Part shown: in pieces, positions 48,245 to 59,100 of the stretch
How the letters are laid out: each line of letters begins with the position of its first letter
Numbering within the stretch: position 1 is the stretch's first letter
DNA from: Siphonodentalium dalli
Taxonomy: Eukaryota; Mollusca; Scaphopoda; Gadilida; Siphonodentaliidae
DNA length: 64,000 nucleotides
Assembly (NCBI GenBank): GCA_032622095.1
Contig: CP136069.1
Span: forward strand, 188,719,122 to 188,783,121
Reading direction: 5' to 3'
Notes under the pieces: generated by a model
The model's database searches: none
The model's input: the letters and a program-made list of their open reading frames with translations, nothing else
What the model was told of the DNA's origin: nothing
Program-made: the position numbers and the translations under genes

Positions 48245-49699
48245 AATATATTATTTTGTTCAAAATAAATGTTTTGTTATGATAAACTTGCTTTTATAAT
48301 TGACACCAACTAATGCTACACAGGTTTTGAAAATGTGCTGAACAGTATATTCGTGTCTTGTCATGATTTCTGTTAGAGGATCTTTGTATAGGTTGCAAGG
48401 AAATTTAAAATTAACTGAAGACGAACTGCTGGTGGCTGCCAGACTTTCGGGAACACACTTAAAGTAACTGCATTAGTGCTGATCACAAACCCTGTGTACC
48501 CTTCAGCAGATTTTCAAAACCTGTGTACCGTAAAATACCCTTCAGCACTTTTATTTGGCGAGTGACCCCCTTCAGCCCAACTGACATCTTCAACACTCAG
48601 GCAGAATATCCCATATGAACAATTCAAATATATAGGTTCTATAATATTGTCGGAGAATATGAAGCCCCATCCCTCTGAGTTTATGGCCAAAATCAGTATG
48701 TGAATACTGAAACACACTATTAAGAATAACAGCAAGTTTGATATCTTGTTCAATGTTAATGTATATTTCTACAAGTAATACTTTCCCTACAACACAAGTA
48801 GGCATTTTATGTCATTTCGGTCGAGGTAGTTCAATATTTCTGCAGCTGGAAAAAAATATAAAAAAATAATTAAAAAAAAACATTTCCCTACCTACCTACC
48901 CTAATTTTTTCTCTCCGTTATCGGAAACATATTATCTTTTTTATTTGGCCTAACCTCTTTTTCATATTATTAATTCTTTGCCATTTTCATAACCTCTGTT
49001 TTATACTTGTAGCTTGGCACAGGCGAATGAACAGCAAGGCGGGTCAGCGGCTAAGTTTTTACAAACTAGCACCAATTCTGCATGCCGAGGCAGACCACGT
49101 CGCGATCTTGAGACAGACCACAGAACCAAATACACCAAGATCGACTTGGCGCTTGAAGAGTTGTGGCAGCAATATAGAGAGAAGAACGTAACGACGACAG
49201 ATTTTCTGCGAAAGTGCAACGAAATTTACAAGATGGGAAAGAAGAAGAACTAGTGATGAGAACTGACACATGTATATAAAGTGCTTTTGTGTGACATTGT
49301 TCGGTTTTTCATATACAGTTGTAGTCACAATATATTAGCGATATTAGCGATGCTATTCATTTTTAAGGTTTCGGACTAAAACCATAAAAATAAATAACAT
49401 CGCTAACATCGCTTAAATGCTTTTACTATGTCGTTTATTTATGTTTAAATTTACTGAAATAAATTGTTATCCATATCGCCAAAACTGTTGTCAAATCTGT
49501 CATAATCTCCAACACACCATAAAGTAGTGATTAAGCTGTATAAGCCGAGTTAATCCCCTGCAATCAACTCCAATTAACACAATATATGGGGCCGAAACGT
49601 CCCGGCCGAAACGTCCCATCCGAAACGTCCCTGGACCGAAAAGGTCTGAGCCGAAACGTCTCCGGACCGAAACGACCCGTTCCCGTGCTGTACTGTGTA

Positions 49700-50059
49700 C
49701 ACGAAACCGGCGAAAAATGGTAACAAGAAGACTAAGTTGTAAAAAACTGGCATTATATTACAAATAATGACAAAATAATTAAAGTGCAGTAAATCAAAAA
49801 TGATCAATGGTTCACTTTCCAGATATAACAATGAACCTTTTGTTGTATTCTTTGTGAAAATCGGCAACATCTTAAACCAATTTTACTAAACATTTTTGGT
49901 GACCTTGACCTTTCTTGAGTGCTTGAAAGGTCAGGGGTCACTGGAGTGTTTATCATAAAGTTGAAAGTTCCTGACAAATTCGTGAAAAAATAACATTATT
50001 TATTATTATTTGCTGGATCTAAACTCTAAATGGAATAAAACGTGACGATCTCTATAGCT
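49700..50059. other. Upstream of the NEK8 start codon
   Basis: Should contain the NEK8 5' UTR and promoter. No motif could be assigned with confidence. Confidence 0.4.
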
Positions 50060-50106
50060 ATGGAACAATATGAGAAGTTGAGAGTTGTCGGAAGGGGAGC
50101 ATATGG
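50060..50106 (+). CDS. NEK8: NEK8 exon 1 (start and glycine-rich loop)
   Basis: Encodes [15 protein letters not shown] and two bases, followed by a GTAAAT donor. Human NEK8 starts with a nearly identical MEKYERIRVVGRGAFG, which fixes this start codon. Confidence 0.95.
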
Positions 50107-53100
50107 GTAAATGTTTGATAAAAACATTATTTTCTTTTGTAAATTTCAAGAATTTATTGAATTTGAAATTGTGGAACAGGAAACGGATTCAGGCTCATGT
50201 GGAGTTCGATGGCCCAGTGTTTAGCCTGGGGGGGGCGGGTGTGGTAGCTGGACATTTCGTACCTTGGTCATTTCGTACAAAGATGATTCGTACCAATTTT
50301 ATTTATACAAATTTTTTGGTCGTTTCGTAACAATTTTTTGGTTGTTTAATCATACCATCCGAAAAAAATATTTTCTAGTATAATTTTGTTATAGGTGGCG
50401 TTTTTATCTGTTTTAGTAAACTGCTACTTTTATGTATCATGATAGTTGCGCGCGTCCTGCATTGTTATTTCAGCATGTTATGGGTTAACTGAAATGTGTG
50501 TCAGTGTGTATGCGCGTGAGAGCGAGCATGAATGATTGTGTCACCTGCACACTGATTAGCACTCACCTGTTACTGGCGGGAAAATTAGCGCAGTCCGGGG
50601 GGATTCAGTAATTAGCTTTTTAAATAGACAGACGCACAATATTGATTTACCCGTTTGAGATTCTATGGTTAAATGAAATGCGAATTTCATTTTTAAGGAT
50701 TATCTTTTATATGTGGTTTATTATATTGGCTGTGCTGTGATAATTATGTTGAAGTTTATACTTTTTAAAATACACTTTATCGACCCAATTACTTTGTTGT
50801 TGGACTCTACGAAATCTTAGATCCAGCGGTATAACAATTTTATTCCTGTTTTATTATGATAACGAAATGAGAACAAAATAAAAGTCACATATGAATAACA
50901 TTATTAACAATAAATGAAGTTGAATGAATAGAACATGACACAATTATTCTAGAGGGTCACAGCCATGACTCGCGCATGAGCGACTTGGAACAAGATGCAT
51001 CATCTAGATACACAAGGACCTTAGGGCCTACTACTGATACAGTCCTACTATAGTGAATACATGGCAGATCACCACAATTAACAATTTCGGATGAACTCGC
51101 CTGTATTTATCGGGCTAACCCACCCAAAAATAGCTTAAGGGCGGGTTGTCTCAGGGCCTGTCATAAGCTTGAAAATTGTCTCATGAATATTTTGAAAGGT
51201 AACACTTATATTTTGTCCATTTTCCAAGAAATATTAAAACAAAAATAAATGATCTGCTCTCATATCGATACACCAATGCCTGACAATGAAACCAATATAT
51301 ATTTTTGCTGTACATGTAGGTTAGGTTATATTTTGCATGAAGTTGGCCCAAGTTGTCTCAGGTATTCTCAGGAATTCCGGCCAGAGTTGTCTCCAGCCTG
51401 AGTCATCCCATTCACTGTATGCCTCGATGTGGTCTTGTTAAGTGGTAAACCTTTCCCGCCCGGTGTCATGTACAAGGCTAAAGCAAATGTTGTTAGGCCA
51501 ATGTATTCTGTTATATATGCGAGGCTCACTATGGGAGACTTGCATATATAAGAGAATGCATTGTCACAGGGTTTTCGCAAAATTTCACGAAGCTCCAGTC
51601 ATGGAAGGGTTAAACCATCTTCATTGCAGGATTGTGAGCCTTTGTCGCCGAAATAATGATAAAAAGTTGGTGATCATCAAACAAATTCCAGTGGAACAGA
51701 TGACGAAGGAAGAACGACAATCTGCATTGAACGAGGTCATCGTGCTGTCAATGCTCCACCACCCAAATATCATTGAGTATTATGAGAATTTCCTTGAGGA
51801 CAAAGCTCTTATGATTGTCATGGAATATGCTCAAGGTTTGTAGTGTCAGTTAAAAACTCTGTGAAACAGGTACTTTGGTATCAGTCACACAGCAATTCTC
51901 TTATCGGAAGGTAAATTAGATCTATAATTTGATTGATCACATGTAGATGTACATGATGTACAGACAGTGCCATACACAAAATGTCAGTGCAACTGTTTGA
52001 TATTTGTTTAACCCTTTCAGTGCCAAGTCCGATTTTTGTATCAACCCATATTTCCTTGATCAAGGAAATATGGGTTGATACAAAAATCGGACTTGGCACT
52101 GAAAGTGTTAACCCTCTTACTGTTAAATAAATATTTGTCTATGTACAGTAATGCCCTAAATAATCGACTCCTTAACCACAGCAGAATTATGGTTAATTTT
52201 TCAGAATTTAGTCGGAAATATGGCTGTAGCCAACGTTTCCGACTAAATCCTGAAAAATTACCCACAATTCTGCTGTTGTTAAGGAGTCGATTATTTAGGG
52301 CATTACTGTAACTGGCCGCTGAATATATTACTATTTATATACACATCTACATCTATTTGTTGTATATTGTAGTCTTGGGCATGATTATTATGCATAATAT
52401 TTATAAAAAATTTATACCCATTTGTCTTGGACTCTGCCTGATGGCATACTGTACATGTACAATTGTACATGTATAGTCAGCCTGACCCTCCTGGATTTCA
52501 TACTAATTACAAATGAGGTGATTTGTTAATTCATATCGAGTATTCGAGTACACATCCGACATACAATACCATTAATTCATCATAAATCTCATGAATTTAT
52601 GTGTGATACGTTTGGAGTGTTTACATTTTGTTATTATTTTGCAGGTGGAACACTTTTGGAGCATCTACAATCAAAAAGTAATAATTATCTTGAAGAAGAG
52701 GTAAGTTTGTGCAGTATTCACTATATGATAACTTAAAACCAGACAATCATGTTTGGTTACAACAATTTTACTTCATTTGCTTTACATAAAACAGAACGTA
52801 AACTATTGGAAATGTTATAAATTGTCATTTACATTTCCTTGAAATTTTTGTGAAGAAAAATCCTTTATAAGGATGCTCTGTAAAAAATGAAAATAATAAT
52901 TTGTCAGAGAAAGAATTTTCCTTCAGTTCAGTATTGATTCAAATGTAAACATGAAACCATAGAAATGATAAACAGAATGTATAAAATCATATTTGATTTG
53001 ATGTGATTTCTTGGTGTTGCCAGTAGAAATCCAGTCTATTTTTAATGTTTTGTCTCCTTGAGATCTACACTTCCTTGGATATATGGAGTGTATTTGAGCA

Positions 53101-56100
53101 AAAAGCTGTAGCTGGCTGTAGCCGGCTAGAGCTGCAGTCGTGGCCGGCTGTGGCTTATAAGACATGCGCAGTAGAAAGCTACAGCGGGCAGGGAAATAAA
53201 TGGCGACTATGACTAAACAATGTACTCCGACTCTGATAGGAGAATTTCTTATCGGGGAGACACAAGTGATTAATGTATAGCGTTACTGTTATTATACCCC
53301 CCGCAACGAAGTTGTGGGGGGGTATACTGGAATCAGCTTGTCCGTCCGTCATCCGACCGTCCGTTGTCCGTCTGTGGACACAAATTTGTCCGGAGTTTTC
53401 TCAGTCGTTTTTTTATCAATTCCCGTGAAACTTGGCACAGACATCAACCACCATGGGAACCTGTGCACCTGTGATTATGACATCTGTCGGACTTTTTTTG
53501 GTGGAGTTATACCCCTTTTTCAACTTAGAAATTTTTCGCAACATGTATAATTTTGTCCGAGGTTTTATTCCTACATTTTGAGTTTAATTTTTTTTAAACT
53601 TTGCACAGATATTTATTACCATGGGAACCTGTGCACCTGCAATTATGACGTCTGTGTGACATTTTTGGTGGAGTTATCTCCCTTTTTCAACTTGGAAATT
53701 TGTTGGCAACATGCATAATTTTGCCCGAGCTTTTATTCTTACATTTCAGGTCAATGTTTTTTTTAATCTTGGCACTGATATTTAGTACCATGGGAACCTG
53801 TGCACCTGCAATTATGATGTCTGTCCGACTTTTTTGTGTGGAGTTATTCCCCTTTTTCGACTTTTCGCAACATGCATAATTTTGTCCGAGCTTTTATTCC
53901 TACATTTTTCGGTCAATAGGTTTAAGATTAGGGTTAGGGCTGTGCACCTGCAATTGGAATTTTTAACTAAACGAATTATTTTAACTAAATGTTTACTGAC
54001 ATGTGAAACATCTTAGTATTTTAAAAACACGGGGGGTTTCCTTAGTCCCATTGGGACAGTCACACCTCTAGTTGGTGATGTTGTTGTTGTTGTTGGTGTT
54101 GTTGTTGTTTTTTGGTGTTGTATTAAGATTGTGTTTCTGTTAGATATAAAGATTATGACGATGACGAAGATGATGATTATTATGATTATGAAGATGGCTC
54201 TTATGTCAAAATTAAATTGATGATAATGATGATGTGATGATGAACATGTGCCATGTCAATTGAGAGATCACTGTATATTGTGTATCTAATGCATTATGTT
54301 CCTCCTCTCCATCTTCTGTATATATACTTTCCATTTCTCGATATCATTGTTATTTTGATCAGAGAATAAAGCATTGAGGAACTATTTTCCATTTGCAGGA
54401 AATTCTGAATATGTTTGCCCAGATGCTTTTGTCTCTGCAACATGTTCACTCCAAACAGATACTCCATAGAGATCTCAAGACTCAGAACATTCTGCTCGAT
54501 AAGAAAAAAGAAGTCGTCAAAATCGGTGACTTTGGTATTTCTAAGGTGCTGAGTAGTAAGAGCAAGGCATCTACGGTGAGTAACTGTTGATTTGAACCAG
54601 CTTTGGGAATCATCCTAGGCCATAGACACGACCTATCGGTAGGTGAAAGCAGAGGTAAAATCAGTTTGTCTAAGAAATATTATTGCCTAAGTAAAATAAG
54701 TTCCTTGAGATTTCTAAACTTTCATTGTGTCAATCAGAAATACCTCTTTAGCCAAAATAACGTCCTTTCACATTTCTTTACATATATTGTCCTACAATAG
54801 CATCTATGCTAATTATGCTTCCAACTACTGGAACCACCTAGTATTTAATAGCGTCTTCAATAATAGCAATAATTACATGTTTCAATGGCATGCAATTTTC
54901 TAAAAACTTGGCACCTCTTGTCCTCTTCAACCTGAAGAGCAAAGGTTAACCTGAAAGGTGGTTTGTTTGTAGTGATTTTACTCTGTTTAAAATATATTTT
55001 ATTTTTCCAAAATCATAATGTGATAAATTGGTTGATTTATTCAAGTATTTTTTATCCAGTATTTGAGTATATATGTTCATCTTCTATTTCTTCTATCTAT
55101 GTGACTAGAATAGTTATAATACCACTAACCAATGTTCATAAATGCATGTATCTTTCTTTATAGGTTGTTGGTACACCATATTACTTATCTCCTGAGCTTT
55201 GTGAAGGGAAACCATATCCTTTAATTTAATAGACTTTAATTTAATAGACTATAGTCAATATGGTATGTTTAAATTGTTTTCCAATATTGCTCTGAGATTG
55301 GTCAAACAAAGAAATGATAATAATATTGTGTTATATATCTTTGAATGATGATAGCCCTATATATACGCATTGACAAGTAATTCCCTTAGGACCATATGTC
55401 GTTTGTTAAACTTACATTTATTATCTGAACATTTCCCACCAAAAGAATGTGATTCCTTCTGCACTTTCTATTGTCTGCTTATATTTTCTCATTTCTGATT
55501 AGAATCATACTCGTAACGCTCCACGTATACTGAGCCTGACAAAATTAACTATTTGTCACATTACCGTCGCTATAAATAACTTACACAGACAACACCTGCA
55601 GTATGACGTCACTGCCCACATTTTTCTTTAAATTAGCTTGGGGATTCCATGTGACTATTGCCTGATTGGTTACATCACTTTACTGATGATGTTGCGATTG
55701 GCTGGAAATTACATAATTCCTGCTGGTAGTAATGGTACCCCTAACCAATTTCGCCAGACTCAGTATGAGTATGATTTTAATTAGAACTGATATTTTCTGA
55801 ACATCCCCCCCAGATGAATAATATACTCTTCCAATGTATAGTTTTATGACTAAGTAGGAGAATCAATTTAGTAAAGAGGTTAAGTAGAAAGGGTTAAAAA
55901 AGTTAAAGTGAAGTGAATCACTCCCTTGGGGAGTTCAAACCACAGCATATCAAATAAACTCACTCGAAGCAGGTATTTACATAAATCTTATACCAATATT
56001 GGCAGCACACAACACCAGTCTTTTATATCAATTATATGTGATGACTCTCTTTGATGCAATCATTCTCATTTATTTATTGGTGATTTATTCAAAACAAATG

Positions 56101-59100
56101 AAGGACCTAAATGTTTACATTTTTCCTAGTTCAGATGTCATCTTTTATGAAAGAGTAAAACCAATGTCGAATTTATCGGCAATGATAGTTGCAATTTTTA
56201 TAAAGGTACGGATGCCTTCGTTATAGGTTATAATTTTGAAATAACAGTCACCAAATTATGAAAATTTCCTCATGTATATACTAATAGTATAGTTTAATGA
56301 TAGTATGAATGTGATATTATCCACAAAACACACTTTTTGTGAGCCTAGCGTTTGTTTATATACAGCACGTAAATAGTGAATGATAATCAAAACACTGAAC
56401 ACTGTGGCAATATTTTTAGGAGAGTGATTCATGGTGACCTTCACACCGAAATTGTGAGAGGCATGGATTAGCAAGCTCTTTATATTGTTATATTGTAAAC
56501 AACTTGGCATTTCTAACCAATGTCCCTTTGTGGAGACGTCCCAGTGTTGAGTGTTTTGCTTTTCGCAGAAATTTACGTGAAATTTATGATTATTATAATA
56601 ACAAAGTTTGTCTATAATATAATATTCTTTCTGTTTATGGCGGTTTTAATCAATGTGACTATTTTAATAGCAATACCCACTGCCAATATTATTGTATCTT
56701 TAAATGTGTGTAATGGCTGAATAGTAAATTATCAGAGTGATGAAATGAATTAATCACACAATATGTCTTTAACCCTTTATGTACTAAATACTCATTGACA
56801 GGAAGTTCCCTTATGAAATGTTCAGATAATAAGTTCAACAAAGGGCCATTGAACTTAATATCTGAACATTTCCTTTGTAAACAGTGACCATGTTGAAAGT
56901 TTGTTAGACTATAACTGTTTTTGCAAGAATAAAAAACTGTTTCCATGAACACTTTTGCCACAAGGTAAAAACTACAGTTCTCTTAGGTACAATCATATGT
57001 ACTTTTTCCAACAATAATAATGTTGATTATTCATGCCTTAACATTGTTCCACATACAATCAGAAGAGTGACATCTGGGCGTTAGGATGCGTCCTCTATGA
57101 GCTGACTACTCTGAAAAAGGCATTTGAAGCTGGGGTAAGACCTATAAATTTAACAATATTTTATTCACTAGAAATTTGAAAGATTCACATTCAGTCTAGA
57201 TCTTTTTATATTTTTATATTAACCTGCAGTGTCACAGACAGAATCAATATAGAGTGAGACTCAGGTTTAGACATCTCCCATATCATATGCTTGCAATCTG
57301 CCACTTGTCCCTCTTTTTTGTCGGGGAGAAGTGATTAACCCTTTACCCAACAAACCGACCAAAACCGGCCAAATAAAGCTGCGACAGCCTAAATTATCTT
57401 GGGTCTGTCTCAATAAAACCATACAAATATGGATATCATTGGAATCGGCTCATTGACCACATTGTGATGGTTACAGTTATGCCCTGTGCCAATGCATTCT
57501 CTTATATATGCGAGTCGACCATAGGTCGCCTCGCATATATAAGAGAATGCATTGGCCTAAAAAAAATCTTTTTTTTAACACTTTTTACCATTTTTTCTTA
57601 CATTCTTTAACTGATTGAACGCCGGCGACGAGATATCTCGTCGCCCGACGTCATGGCGTTGCACGCCGGCGACGAGATATCTCGTCGCCCATATTTACGT
57701 TCCGTCCTTTCGGTTTCCGAATTCTCGGTTTATGTTCCCTGTACCAATATATATCGTCTGCTAATTGAAAATTACTATACAAACGTTCTTCAAGATATTA
57801 TCTATTTCTTATATATTAACCATTCTGATAGTTTTATCATATAATTCACGGTAAGAGGCATGCTGAACGCCGCGTCAGCAACCCAGCCCATGCGTGAAGT
57901 GAGAAGACCGCGCCGATTTACGGATCATTATGAAATGTTTCATGGTTTTGTCCGGGTTTGTCAAGTGACCGAAATGAGATCGTATAAATACGTTGGTTAT
58001 ATAATTGTATTGCTCCAAATCATGATATGTGAATTTTAATCATTGCTATTAACGATTCAAATAACAACCTGCACATTGTAAATCATAAAATGAATAAATA
58101 ATATTCAAATAATTCAAATTCAATTCCCATTTATAGGGCTACGTGTTTTTGATGTCATAATCTCGGATGTGAAATCACTGGCAAGTCAAGTGATCATCCA
58201 TGCGTATCGCTTGTTTTGGGTACGTGTTGCAGTGAAGACGGTCCAATTGTTTTATATGCACGCAGATAAGAAATTATTGGTGTTAAATATTACATACAAT
58301 GTGTTATATATAGCAATAATGGAGCAACGAACATCAAAGTTTGATGTCACATGCGTCATGACGTCGCTACAGGGGGGCTGGCCGCCGGGCGACGTAATCC
58401 ACCGGGAGGCTGGCGTTCAATCAGTTAACAATTTTATAATTTTTAATGTGTTAAGCCAATGCATTCTCTTATATATGCGAGGCGACCTATGGTCGACTCG
58501 CATATATAAGAGAATGCATTGGCACAGGGCCGTTCTGTTGGGTAAAGGGTTAATACTCAATTATACATATTTCCAAATAAAGAAAAGAAACAATATGATA
58601 TCAATGTAAATAAAAGGTGCATATAGTGTTTATTTATCTCATTGTAAACTTCAGCTGACAATAGTCCACTAATCGTAGTTAAACTAATGAATAGGGAGTT
58701 CTCTCAATATCAAGCCTCTGGGTTCTTCCCTGGATCCAAGAGGAAGAGTGAGATATGAACACAAAATATTAACAGATAACAATCACAAAATGTGTCATAT
58801 CTCCGGCAAAGATATCTTGAACACTGAATGAACTAATGGTTATATATTTCTTGCAAGATTCTAGAAGAAAAAAATTGTCATAGAGTCAAGATAATGTTCA
58901 TTAAAGTTTGAACAGATGAACATAGCGACTTATCTGGCGAGGTAGAAGAAATTAAAAGACCGCAGACTTACCTGACATGGCATTTTATAACGAAAGGACT
59001 GTCACATGGTCAGCGGAAGTTGAACCGGAACGGATTTGACTGTGCGCGTACCTTAGGTACTTCGTACCAATTTTCGATTTTTCTTCTAAAATCTTGCAAG

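Larger units (their letters stand above)
45521..48951. mobile_element. Element with AGGCCAAATAAAAAAGAT inverted ends nested in the MULE
   Basis: AGGCCAAATAAAAAAGATAA at 45521 is mirrored at 48951, with matching continuation to 'atatgtttccg'. An A16T18 run lies at 45630-45663. Its flanks share 'tttgccattttcataa' at 45507-45521 and ~48977-48992, which may be a duplication or prior repeat. Confidence 0.65.
44965..49253 (+). pseudogene. MULE-type transposase, C-terminal exons, frameshifted
   Basis: Exons 44965-45042, 45240-45404 and from 49013 join in phase. The second ends with SVRTNNHIE and the third continues AWHRRMNSKAG and SFYKLAPILHAEAD. RTNN-x-x-E-x-WH followed by an Asn and a Leu-His-Glu stretch is typical of the C-terminus of MULE-domain transposases. 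The conserved end (LEELWQQYREKNVTTTDFLR) lies in another frame, so a frameshift falls near 49128. The catalytic N-terminal half is absent. The 3.6-kb last intron is filled by nested elements. Function is unlikely; a domesticated remnant is possible but unsupported. Confidence 0.72.
44733..49680 (+). mobile_element. Mutator-like element with 12-bp duplication and transposase exons
   Basis: TCCCGTGCTGTA occurs at 44721-44732 and 49681-49692. Ends are inverted and built of repeated CCGAAACGTC motifs (left 'gggacgtttcggc', right 'gccgaaacgtccc'). Inside are the last exons of a MULE-type transposase (44965-49253), consistent with one mobile unit. Its large intron holds other elements. Confidence 0.8.
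55214..57052 (+). other. NEK8: U12-type AT-AC intron in NEK8
   Basis: The intron begins ATATCCTTT, a full match to the U12 AT-AC donor. It ends with the branch-like TGCCTTAAC at 57034-57042 (consensus TTCCTTRAY), about 10 bases before a terminal AC. Splicing here restores [11 protein letters not shown] in phase, as in vertebrate NEK8. No GT-AG pair nearby does so. The intron also contains repeat-family insertions around 55.4-55.9 kb and 56.8 kb. Confidence 0.85.

Noticed and set aside
49001-49328. Minus-strand frames of 67-89 residues
   Set aside because: Antisense shadows of the MULE transposase last exon.
55164-55230. Reading NEK8 exon 5 on through to the in-frame TAA as a truncated kinase
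   Set aside because: It would lose subdomains IX-XI, while the AT-AC junction restores the conserved sequence exactly.
58169-58609. 146-residue frame on the plus strand
   Set aside because: Runs from the nested TTAA element into the host element's hairpin module; no recognisable domain.
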